Below are positions 15,955 through 22,728 of a stretch of DNA of 31,465 nt, in pieces. The stretch comes from Desulfonema limicola (lineage in GTDB: Bacteria > Desulfobacterota > Desulfobacteria > Desulfobacterales > DYRC01): contig DYRC01000008.1 of the NCBI GenBank assembly GCA_020718925.1, forward strand, positions 1 to 31,465, read 5' to 3'. The position numbers and the translations under genes are program-made. Numbering within the stretch: position 1 is the stretch's first letter; the number at the start of each line of letters is the position of its first letter. The notes below the pieces were generated by a model, which was not told the origin of the DNA, did no database searches, and was given only the letters and a program-made list of their open reading frames with translations.

Positions 15955-16811
15955 TGAAAAACAGACCGGAAATTCAGCCAACCCATCCGTTGGAAGACCT
16001 TGTCCGCATGGATCGGATTCCGCATATCTGGTGTTCGGGATGCGGCACAGGTTCGATTTTTTCGTCCTGCCTGACAGCCATCAAGCAGACCGGCATTCCC
16101 TACAACAAATTTTCGATGGTGTCCGGAATCGGCTGTTCGGGGCGCGGCGCCGGATACATCAATATTGATTCGTTTCACACCACACACGGAAGAGCCATTC
16201 CGTTTGCCACCGGAATCAAGATGGCAAAGCCCGAACTCAATGTGATTGTGTTTTCAGGAGATGGCGATTTGTTTGCCATCGGCGGAAATCATTTTATCCA
16301 CGCTGCCCGGCGCAATATGGACATCACGGTAATTTGCGTGAATAATCTGACCTACGGCATGACCGGCGGACAGGTGGCTGCCACAACGCCGCATCGTGCA
16401 AAATCTTCCACCACCACTGCCGGAAATCCTGAAACGCCGTTTAATCTGCCGCTCTTGGCGTATGCGTCGGGCGCCACTTATGTTGCCAGATGGACCATGC
16501 TGCACGCCCGCGATTTGGCGGATTCGATTGAAGAAGCAATTCGGCACAAAGGGTTTTCGTTTATCGAGGCGCTTTCTCCGTGTCCGGTGAATTTCGGGCG
16601 GCGAAATAAGGAAAAGTCGCTGGATACCTTGAAAAAGTACTATGAAAAGACCATCATCAGAAACGGCGCAAATCCTGCCGAAGCTGACATTGATTTCAAC
16701 AAGGGCGTGATTCTGGGCAAATTTTTGCAAATCAGCAAGCCCACCCATGATGAAATGTATAAAAAGATGTATGGGCAGAGTAAGCCCAATGAAGAATTGA
16801 AAACTTCTTAA
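15954..16811 (+). CDS. korB: 2-oxoacid:ferredoxin oxidoreductase beta subunit
   Basis: The 285-residue beta subunit binds thiamine diphosphate through GDGDLFAIGGNHFIHAARR (from 102) ending at NN (130-131). It holds a [4Fe-4S] cluster, with likely ligands C27 and C30 (WCSGC), C61 (GIGCSGRG) and C210 (LSPCPVN). The start overlaps the korA stop by one base and has a perfect AAAGGAGG site inside the end of korA. No gamma subunit gene follows: the next 250 bases are noncoding repeats and then an SPFH gene. Confidence 0.94.
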   Translation: MKNRPEIQPTHPLEDLVRMDRIPHIWCSGCGTGSIFSSCLTAIKQTGIPYNKFSMVSGIGCSGRGAGYINIDSFHTTHGRAIPFATGIKMAKPELNVIVFSGDGDLFAIGGNHFIHAARRNMDITVICVNNLTYGMTGGQVAATTPHRAKSSTTTAGNPETPFNLPLLAYASGATYVARWTMLHARDLADSIEEAIRHKGFSFIEALSPCPVNFGRRNKEKSLDTLKKYYEKTIIRNGANPAEADIDFNKGVILGKFLQISKPTHDEMYKKMYGQSKPNEELKTS

Positions 16812-16871
16812 ACACAAAGGAAGATTCCGTAGTTATGAAAACGGGATCATCATAAGTACCTGTCCGCAAAA

Positions 16872-17057
16872 TTTTTGATATTTTGTAGGGGCAATCCCCT
16901 GTGATTGCCCTGCTGCGAGGGTAAGTTTTTTGATATTTTGTAGGGGCAATCCCCTGTGATTGCCCTGTTGCGAGGGTAAGTTTTTGATATTTTGTAGGGG
17001 CAATCCCCTGTGATTGCCCTGCTGCAAGGGTAAGCACAGGGGCTTACCCCTACAATA
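16872..17057. repeat. Three tandem ~54-bp GTAGGGGCAATC repeats with inverted end
   Basis: Three near-identical units lie at 16872-16925, 16926-16980 and 16981-17034, each TTTTTGATATTTTGTAGGGG followed by CAATCCCCTGTGATTGCCCT and GAGGGTAAG. They differ by a T insertion and single substitutions. Each contains an internal dyad (GGGCAATC/GATTGCCC). From 17035 a shorter inverted piece (CACAGGGGCTTACCCCTACA) closes the block. The stretch 16812-17102 holds no gene; this repeat fills most of it and may end the kor transcript. Confidence 0.9.
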
Positions 17058-17102
17058 TTGCCGAAAAAATATATGATCGGGTTGTTTTTCAGGGAGGATA
17101 TT

Positions 17103-18647
17103 ATGGAAAGAAAACGCGCTGCCGCATCGGAAGTATTTACAAATCAGTTTATTCAGCAGCAGGCTCCGGCACAAACGGCTGCTGCCACGATAGATGCTTT
17201 CGGAGACATGGATGAAATGCAACGATCAGAACCATCAGGCTTTGCGAACTCAAAATTCTGTATGCGGGTGAAAAGCTCCGAAGAATTGCAGATGGAAAAA
17301 GAGCCGCTCAAGGTCAGGGAAACCGGTGTTTGGCTGTGGAAACACATCATTGTTCCCCCGAATGCATACGTCGTGCATACCCGCATTGGCAAAAAAGAGC
17401 CGATTACCATAGGGCTTGGCGTCTCATTCCGCTATAATCCGTATAAAGATGCGTATCTGGTCGTGCCTGCTGCCATGCAGACCATCGGCGTTGTGGCAAA
17501 CTGCATTACCAAAGAAAAGCAGGGCATCAATATTTTAGCTTATCTTCAATGGCAGATTGATGATTTTTCAGTGGCATATCGCAAGCTTGACTTTTCCGAT
17601 CTGCGCGATCCCCTCGGCATTGTCAATGCCCAGTTGAGCGAGCAGGCAGAAGCCGCGATCAAAGATAAAATTTCCACCATGAGCGTTGAAGAGGTTCTGA
17701 CAGATAAAGCCCCGATTATCGAAGAATTGACTACCCGTCTTAAAACCGTTGCCGAAGGACGCGGAGGTGAAAAAGACGAGGGGCTGGGCATCAAAATTAT
17801 TACGGTGCAGATTCGTGAATCCTTAGTCAGTTCGCAGCGATTGTGGCAGGATTTACAGGCGCAGTTCCGGCATCAGCAAGCCAGAGCCGCGCGGGTCAGC
17901 GAACTCACCATGCAGGCTGAAATCCGGCAAAAAGAATTGGAAACCCGGCAGGCAAATGAAATCGGTGAAGCAGAGACGCGGGTGGCAATTGAACGGATTA
18001 AGCAGAGCAAAGAAACCGAAGCTGCAAATCTGCGGATTTCTGAAGAGATGACCCGTTTTAACAAAGAACAGGAGGCGGCTCGCCAAAAAATTCGGGAAGA
18101 AGAAGAGACCAGCGTTGTCAGAGAGCAATCTCAGCAACGCTTACAGCAGCAAGCCGCAGAGATGGCGCAAGCGCGGGAGTTGGGTGCGTTGAGACAGGCG
18201 CATGAGAAAACTCTGGAAAGCGATACATTGCAGACTGAAGCCATCGGATCGAAAATCGTTCTTCAGCACAAAGATGACGAGCTTGAGGCGCAGATCATGG
18301 AAGCCAAGTTAGCCCGTCAGCAAAAAGAACATGCGGTTCAATCGGATTTGGAAGAAAAGACAAATCAGCTTAAACTGGCATTTCAGAGACAGGAACTTGA
18401 AAATGCCCGGCTTCATCAGGAAATCCGAAATTTGGCAAATGAGCGCGATCTGCTCAGAAATCTGATTGAAAGACTTCCTGAACTTGCCGCGCAGATGCCG
18501 GATATTCATGAACTCAGGGTTTTTCAGACCGACAATGGCAACGCGGCGGTTGATACCTTCACATCTTTTTTGGCAAAAACGCTCTCAATTGCCGAAAGCT
18601 TCGGAATATCATTGAAAAAAGAAGCTAGTCATAGAGAAGAAGCATGA
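17103..18647 (+). CDS. SPFH/band-7 domain protein with long coiled coil
   Basis: From the ATG at 17103 (AGGGAGG six to seven bases upstream; the frame also opens at a TTG at 17058 without such a site) the protein has 514 residues. The N-terminal 60 residues are polar and alanine/glutamine-rich. An SPFH-like domain follows (about 65-240; VPPNAYVVHTRIGKKEPITI, LQWQIDDFSVAYRKLDFSD, VEEVLTDKAPIIEELTTRLK). A long charged coiled coil (about 240-450) rich in Q, E, R and A comes next, and then a C-terminal region with LIERLPELAAQMPDIHELRV. This is flotillin-like organisation, but no transmembrane segment is visible, so membrane attachment would need lipid modification or a partner. Members organise membrane microdomains. 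The role here is unknown. Confidence 0.8.
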   Translation: MERKRAAASEVFTNQFIQQQAPAQTAAATIDAFGDMDEMQRSEPSGFANSKFCMRVKSSEELQMEKEPLKVRETGVWLWKHIIVPPNAYVVHTRIGKKEPITIGLGVSFRYNPYKDAYLVVPAAMQTIGVVANCITKEKQGINILAYLQWQIDDFSVAYRKLDFSDLRDPLGIVNAQLSEQAEAAIKDKISTMSVEEVLTDKAPIIEELTTRLKTVAEGRGGEKDEGLGIKIITVQIRESLVSSQRLWQDLQAQFRHQQARAARVSELTMQAEIRQKELETRQANEIGEAETRVAIERIKQSKETEAANLRISEEMTRFNKEQEAARQKIREEEETSVVREQSQQRLQQQAAEMAQARELGALRQAHEKTLESDTLQTEAIGSKIVLQHKDDELEAQIMEAKLARQQKEHAVQSDLEEKTNQLKLAFQRQELENARLHQEIRNLANERDLLRNLIERLPELAAQMPDIHELRVFQTDNGNAAVDTFTSFLAKTLSIAESFGISLKKEASHREEA

Positions 18648-18674
18648 AAATTGTCAAAAAATAAGGAGGAAAAC

Positions 18675-19337
18675 ATGGAAGCTATTTTTGAGCAAATCCT
18701 TCATTCACCGAAACTCAGAATATATTATCAGTATATTCATGAGTTTCTTTCAGAAGAACGGCAAAAACGGGAGCAGTTTTATCAGGAAGTTACCGAAGAA
18801 CAGAAATCCGAATTTATCAACGGGGAGGTTATTGTGCATTCACCGGTAAGAATCGAACATGAATTTGCTTCATCATCGCTGATGAGGCTGATGAGTATTT
18901 ATGTCATGGCGAATCGTCTGGGCTATGTGGGACATGAAAAAATGATGATTTCCCTTACCCGAAACGATTATGAGCCGGATGTCTGTTTCTGGAGCAAGGA
19001 ACAATCTGTGAACTTCAAGCCGAGACAAACTCAGTTTCCGGCGCCGGATTTTATTGCGGAAGTTCTGTCGCCAAGTACTGAAAATAATGATAGAACTGTC
19101 AAATTTGAAGACTATGCCGCGCATGATGTAGGAGAATATTGGATTATTGATCCGGCATTTCAGGTGGTTGAGCAGTATTTTCTTGAAAATGATGAATATC
19201 GCCTTAATATCAAAGCAGATTCGGGCATTTTGAAGAGCCGGGCAGTGGCTGGCTTTGTTATTCCGGTATTGGCGTTGTTTGATGAAGCGGAGAATCTGGC
19301 GGTGCTGAGAAAGATTTTAGGAGAAAGATCAGAATAG
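18675..19337 (+). CDS. Uma2 family (DUF820) PDDEXK nuclease-like protein
   Basis: The 220-residue protein carries the Uma2 restriction-endonuclease-like fold. It has EFINGEVIVHSPVRIEHE near 46-63, YEPDVCFW with D102, IAEVLSPSTENNDR with E129, K143, and YWIIDP. Those acidic and lysine residues match the PD-ExK core. Uma2 genes occur in many copies in large filamentous bacterial genomes; their function is unsettled. The ATG at 18675 with AAGGAGG five bases upstream is preferred to the TTG at 18651. It starts 27 bases after the SPFH gene and is followed by a toxin-antitoxin pair. Confidence 0.88.
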   Translation: MEAIFEQILHSPKLRIYYQYIHEFLSEERQKREQFYQEVTEEQKSEFINGEVIVHSPVRIEHEFASSSLMRLMSIYVMANRLGYVGHEKMMISLTRNDYEPDVCFWSKEQSVNFKPRQTQFPAPDFIAEVLSPSTENNDRTVKFEDYAAHDVGEYWIIDPAFQVVEQYFLENDEYRLNIKADSGILKSRAVAGFVIPVLALFDEAENLAVLRKILGERSE

Positions 19338-19384
19338 GCATTGCCTGAAAACAAAAAAATTATTGACTTAAAGGAGGAACGATC

Positions 19385-19573
19385 ATGCAAACGATCAGCA
19401 TAAAATATGAAGCGCATCAACTATTAGAATCTCTGCCGGAGAGCGCAACATGGGATGAACTTATGTACAGGATTTATGTTCGTCAGGCGATTGAAGCAGG
19501 TCTTAAAGACAGCGATGCCGATAAGATTATGGATGTTAAGGAACTTCGTGCCAGATTCGGGTTATCGGAATGA
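19385..19573 (+). CDS. Antitoxin of a RelE/ParE-type module
   Basis: A 62-residue protein that begins MQTISIKYEAHQLLESLP and ends DVKELRARFGLSE, the form of small addiction-module antitoxins partnered with RelE/ParE toxins. A TISIKY strand and a helical C-terminus fit DNA-binding and toxin-neutralising parts. AAGGAGG lies just upstream. It overlaps the toxin gene by four bases (ATGA). The family was recognised mainly by context and size. Confidence 0.8.
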   Translation: MQTISIKYEAHQLLESLPESATWDELMYRIYVRQAIEAGLKDSDADKIMDVKELRARFGLSE

Positions 19574-19866
19574 ACGTTTATTGGACAGACACGGCTGTGA
19601 GCCATCTCTTCGGAATTTATGGATATATTGCTCAGAACTCGCTCATGTATGCCAAAAGAATGGTAGATAAACTCACAAGACGATCAGAGCAGATTTCGAT
19701 GTTTCCGATGTCAGGGCGAAAAGTGCCGGAATATGAATTGGAAAATATACGCGAAATCATTGAAAAACCTTATCGGATTATCTATCGGATACGAAAAGAT
19801 AGAGTGGATATTCTGGCAGTTATGCACGGAGCGCAATTGTTGCCGGAAAATGCGAATTTTACATAA
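19570..19866 (+). CDS. RelE/ParE family toxin
   Basis: The 98-residue protein has the RelE/ParE pattern: a leading beta strand (VYWTDTAVSHLFGIYGYI), an amphipathic helix pair, PMSGRKVPEYELENIREI, YRIIYRIRKDRVDILAVMH and the closing LLPEN. ParE relatives inhibit gyrase and RelE relatives cleave ribosome-bound mRNA; this sequence does not settle which. The start overlaps the antitoxin stop. It lies 15 bases before the thiolase start, so read-through into that gene is possible. Confidence 0.85.
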   Translation: MNVYWTDTAVSHLFGIYGYIAQNSLMYAKRMVDKLTRRSEQISMFPMSGRKVPEYELENIREIIEKPYRIIYRIRKDRVDILAVMHGAQLLPENANFT

Positions 19867-19880
19867 GAAAGGAAATATTG

Positions 19881-21050
19881 ATGAGAAAAGCAGTTATCGT
19901 CAGCGCGGTCAGAACGCCGCTGGGAAGTTTCAACGGAACATTATCAACTATCGGCGCAACCAAACTGGGCGGAATGGTGATTGAAGAAGCCGTCAAACGC
20001 GCCGGTATCAAAAAAGAAGATGTGAATGAAGTCATCATGGGGCAGGTTTTGCCCTGCGGCTACGGTCAGAATCCGGCAAAACAGGCGACAGTTAATGCAA
20101 ACATGCCTTGGGAAGTCGAAGCCATCACCGTCAACAAAGTCTGCGGTTCAGGCTTGAAGTCGGTCATGCTGGCTGCTCAGGCGATTCAGGTCGGCGATGC
20201 GGATGTGGTCGTGGCGGGCGGCATGGAAAATATGAGCATGGCACCGTATTATCTGGATAAAGCACGTTTCGGCTATCGGATGGGACATTCTCAGATCAAA
20301 GACCACATGATTAATGACGGGCTTTGGGATATTGTCAATGATTTTCACATGGGCATGTCCAATGAACTTTGCTCAGAACGATACAACGTAAGCCGTGAAG
20401 ATCAGGATCGTTATGCTGCCGAATCCTATCGCCGGGCATTGACAGCCATCAAAGCAGGCAAATTCAAAGAAGAAATTATGCCGGTGATGATTCCGCAGCG
20501 CAAAGGCGATCCGAAAATATTTGATACAGATGAATGTCCTGTTGAAACGTCTTATGAAGCATTGGCAAAAATGTCAACCGCATTCAAAAAAGGCGGTGTG
20601 GGAACTGCCGGAAATGCTTCGATTATCAGTGACGGAGCAGCAGCAGTGGTCGTGATGTCCGAAGAAAAGGCGCAGCAGCTTGGCTGTAAAATTATCGCAA
20701 CCATCGGCGCACAATGTTCTTACGCTATTGATATGAAATACGTTCTGGTCGCACCGATTTGGGCTGTTCCCAAGTGTCTGAAAAAAGAAGGCATTTCTGA
20801 TGTTGACGTGTATGAAATCAATGAGGCATTCAGCGGCTCGACAGTCGGAATTTTAAAAGAATTGAAGCTTGACCCGGCAAAAGTCAATGTGAACGGCGGC
20901 GCGGTAGCGTTAGGACATCCGATTGGCGCAAGCGGGTGCCGCCTTTTGGTAACCATTCTGCATAACATGATGCGTGAAAACAAGAAAACCGGGCTGGTGT
21001 CGCTGTGTCTGGGCGGCGGCGAAGCTGTGGCAATGATTGTGAAACGATAA
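19881..21050 (+). CDS. Acetyl-CoA C-acetyltransferase (thiolase)
   Basis: The 389-residue protein is a normal-length thiolase II. The catalytic residues are C88 (NKVCGSGLKS), H346 (ALGHPIGASG) and C376 (LCLGGGEA), with the NEAF motif at 314-317. It condenses two acetyl-CoA to acetoacetyl-CoA or, in reverse, splits 3-ketoacyl-CoA, serving ketone/polymer synthesis or beta-oxidation. The ATG at 19881 follows AAAGGAAA; the ORF can also begin at the adjacent TTG at 19878. The local segment FKKGGVGTAGNASIISDGAAA differs a little from the usual GTVTAGNAS form, but the active site is intact. It follows the toxin-antitoxin pair by 14 bases and is followed by a noncoding repeat region. Confidence 0.92.
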   Translation: MRKAVIVSAVRTPLGSFNGTLSTIGATKLGGMVIEEAVKRAGIKKEDVNEVIMGQVLPCGYGQNPAKQATVNANMPWEVEAITVNKVCGSGLKSVMLAAQAIQVGDADVVVAGGMENMSMAPYYLDKARFGYRMGHSQIKDHMINDGLWDIVNDFHMGMSNELCSERYNVSREDQDRYAAESYRRALTAIKAGKFKEEIMPVMIPQRKGDPKIFDTDECPVETSYEALAKMSTAFKKGGVGTAGNASIISDGAAAVVVMSEEKAQQLGCKIIATIGAQCSYAIDMKYVLVAPIWAVPKCLKKEGISDVDVYEINEAFSGSTVGILKELKLDPAKVNVNGGAVALGHPIGASGCRLLVTILHNMMRENKKTGLVSLCLGGGEAVAMIVKR

Positions 21051-21053
21051 GTT

Positions 21054-21085
21054 AAGTGAGAAATGAGAAGTGAGAAATGAGAAAG
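21054..21085. repeat. Two tandem 14-bp AAGTGAGAAATGAG repeats
   Basis: The unit AAGTGAGAAATGAG occurs twice in a row (21054-21067, 21068-21081), starting four bases after the thiolase stop. The function is unknown; such purine runs are common intergenic repeats. Confidence 0.75.
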
Positions 21086-21171
21086 TTATTGTCCGCAGAC
21101 CCGGCTCTGATTCTGTGAAGGATGTGTGTGATTCATGATTGCCGGTTACTACGCCGAGCGATAAATCGCCC

Positions 21172-21244
21172 GGCTGGAAGCTCAAGCCCGCTGAAGCGGG
21201 CTATCCTGATAATAGCCGGCTTCAGCCTGCTTCAGCTTCCAGCC
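21172..21244. repeat. Long imperfect palindrome (GGCTGGAAGCT...AGCTTCCAGCC)
   Basis: Perfect 11-bp outer arms (21172-21182 and 21234-21244) enclose inner complementary segments (CTGAAGCGGGCTAT and ATAGCCGGCTTCAG with mismatches), giving a hairpin of about 73 bases. The flanks TCGCC and GGCGA may extend it. The region 21051-21369 holds no gene with clear support; this and the 14-bp repeats are its main content. Confidence 0.8.
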
Positions 21245-21369
21245 CTGAAATTTATTTCGGGGCGACCGACTATGGTGAATTGCACCCGTGAAGGATGAAT
21301 TTTCTTGACCCGTATCAGGCTTCACGCTATGTTAGGGCAGATGATTTTGTGATTGAGGAGGATTTTCTT

Positions 21370-21723
21370 ATGCCGATTACCATGGTGTTGCAGGAAGCTG
21401 AAACATTTGAAGTTGAGACCTATAAAAAACCGAAAGATTTTAAGCAGTTCAAGGAGACGCATGTTGCATTTTCCGGCTCTCCCTTCAAACATCCGTATGA
21501 TGCTGAAAAAATGATTCTGGTGGCTGATCCGTACAGCACTAACACATTTTATTATGAATTTCGGGCAGATACCGTCTCTTTTGTGGAGGAACTGCCCAGC
21601 ATTGTAAATCTGGATGGAGAAACCGTTATGATGGCAAGAATATGGGTAAAGAAAAAAAGCGTGGCGGTGCGCTGTTCGCCCTTTGTTGTTGAAGACCTCC
21701 GACTTGCGGACAAACAATTATGA
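21370..21723 (+). CDS. Conserved-looking hypothetical protein, first of CULT operon
   Basis: I do not recognise this family. The ATG at 21370 is preferred because GAGGAGGA lies seven bases upstream; the frame also has an ATG at 21295, but its only purine-rich sequence abuts the codon. The 117-residue protein (142 from 21295) is compact and mixed alpha/beta by appearance. Visible segments include HPYDAEKMILVADPYSTNTF, YYEFRADTVSFVEELPSI, and VMMARIWVKKKSVAVRCSPF. No signal peptide or membrane segment is seen. Its TGA overlaps the ATG of the next gene by four bases, so it is translationally coupled to the five-residue-repeat protein and stands in one operon with the CULT-domain gene. Confidence 0.75.
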   Translation: MPITMVLQEAETFEVETYKKPKDFKQFKETHVAFSGSPFKHPYDAEKMILVADPYSTNTFYYEFRADTVSFVEELPSIVNLDGETVMMARIWVKKKSVAVRCSPFVVEDLRLADKQL

Positions 21724-22244
21724 AAAATATGCTGATGGGAGATATTGACTATAAAATCGAACAGACGTCTTTCGGCGTGTGGCGGCGGTATCTTTATCCC
21801 AGCGGCTTGTATTTTGAGGAATTTATCTCTCATCAGCAGGTTTTCGGAATGCCGCTTCTGAACTATACTCGCGGAATCTGCCCTGAAACCGGCAAGCGCA
21901 AAATTGCCAAAGGCGTGATTGCTATCGGGCGGCTGGCAATGGGCATTCTTGCCATCGGACATGCTTCAATGGGCATAATTGCCATAGGGCAGCTTGCTAT
22001 CGGAATTTTATTCGGGCTGGGGCAGGCATGTACGGGGCTGTTTGCTATCGGGCAATTGGCAATAGCGATTCTGGTCGGGATTGGGCAGTTTGCTACGGGC
22101 TACATTGCGGTGGGGCAGTTTGCTGTCGGCGGATATGTGCTGGCGCAACTGGGATTCGGAGCGCATGTCTGGAGTCCGAAATCGGCTGATCCGGAAGCAG
22201 TGAGCTTTTTCAAGTCCTTGGTTTCCCGATATTTTGAGCGTTAA
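21720..22244 (+). CDS. Glycine-rich five-residue-repeat protein
   Basis: The 174-residue protein has a polar N-terminal domain (1-62, with DIDYKIEQTSFGVWRRYLYP and CPETGKR), then about 15 consecutive five-residue units from residue 63 to about 139 of the form A-(I/M/V)-G-x-(L/I/F). Examples are AIGRL, AMGIL, AIGHA, SMGII and AIGQL, broken only by two single inserted residues. It ends in a polar tail. The strict period of five recalls pentapeptide-repeat beta-helices, but the aspartate/asparagine of that consensus is replaced by hydrophobic residues and glycine sits in the centre, so it might instead be membrane-embedded. The function is unknown. The start overlaps the stop of the upstream gene; the CULT-domain gene follows after nine bases. 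Confidence 0.85.
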   Translation: MKNMLMGDIDYKIEQTSFGVWRRYLYPSGLYFEEFISHQQVFGMPLLNYTRGICPETGKRKIAKGVIAIGRLAMGILAIGHASMGIIAIGQLAIGILFGLGQACTGLFAIGQLAIAILVGIGQFATGYIAVGQFAVGGYVLAQLGFGAHVWSPKSADPEAVSFFKSLVSRYFER

Positions 22245-22253
22245 GGAGGCGTC

Positions 22254-22661
22254 ATGTACGGCATCCTTTTACCCTTTCAACTGACACAGCCTGAAAAAAA
22301 GCCGGTGGAAGAAGACATCCGAAAAGATGTCTTTATGTTGTGCAGAAATTGCAGACACAAAATTACAAGCCATGAGCAGCGGATCGAAGTAGATGGAAAG
22401 CATCAGCATATTTTTGCTAATCCGTTCGGCATGGTGTTTCAGATCGGATGTTTTTCAGCAGCAGACGGCTGTGCCAATCACGGAATTCCCACCCTTGAAT
22501 TTACATGGTTCACCGGATTCGGATGGCGGTTTTCAATCTGCGGTAAATGCGGAATTCATCTGGGATGGTGTTATTCAAAAGGCGCACAGAGCTTTTACGG
22601 GCTGATCCTGCCTAATCTGATAGAAGAACGCGAAGCACCCCTCCCCCGGCCCCTCCCCTGA
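22254..22661 (+). CDS. CULT-domain (cereblon-type) protein
   Basis: The 135-residue protein is essentially a single CULT domain, the fold that binds thalidomide-like and cyclic-imide ligands in cereblon. It shows zinc cysteines C30/C33 (CRNC) and C96/C99 (CGKC). A ligand-cage tryptophan triad lies at W85 (FTWF), W91 (GWRF) and W105 (LGWCY). Its spacing (6 and 14 residues) is the same as I recall for the bacterial Magnetospirillum cereblon-like protein MsCI4. Between these lie HIFANPFGMVFQIGCFSAADGC. Bacterial members have no agreed function. A perfect AAGGAGG is five bases before the ATG. After the domain (ending near 122) the last residues, APLPRPLP, and the TGA stop come from a palindromic repeat copy, so the original C-terminus has been altered. 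It is the last gene of the three-gene run. Confidence 0.92.
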   Translation: MYGILLPFQLTQPEKKPVEEDIRKDVFMLCRNCRHKITSHEQRIEVDGKHQHIFANPFGMVFQIGCFSAADGCANHGIPTLEFTWFTGFGWRFSICGKCGIHLGWCYSKGAQSFYGLILPNLIEEREAPLPRPLP

Positions 22662-22728
22662 AAGGAGAGGGGAGTACTGCTGATGACTCCCCCTTCCCTT
22701 TCAGGGAAGGGGGCTGGGGGGTTAGGTG
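22636..22728. repeat. Composite palindromic repeat at convergent gene ends (copies G and H)
   Basis: Module G (22636-22674) is the exact reverse complement of 14476-14514, and module H (22687-22728) matches 11948-11989 with one substitution. A 12-base spacer separates them. The hairpins could terminate transcription from both sides. The TGA of the CULT gene lies in G and the TAA of the giant protein gene (22722-22724) lies in H. Confidence 0.92.

Noticed and set aside
16254..16817. 187-residue minus-strand frame across korB
   Set aside because: Shadow of the intact korB reading frame.
16872..17034. Possible CRISPR array
   Set aside because: Units are contiguous with no unique spacers, and there are no cas genes.
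16732..17222. Minus-strand frames with repeated AAGQSQGIAPTKYQK peptide
   Set aside because: The peptide repeats simply reflect the tandem 54-bp noncoding repeat; no ribosome-binding site or family match.
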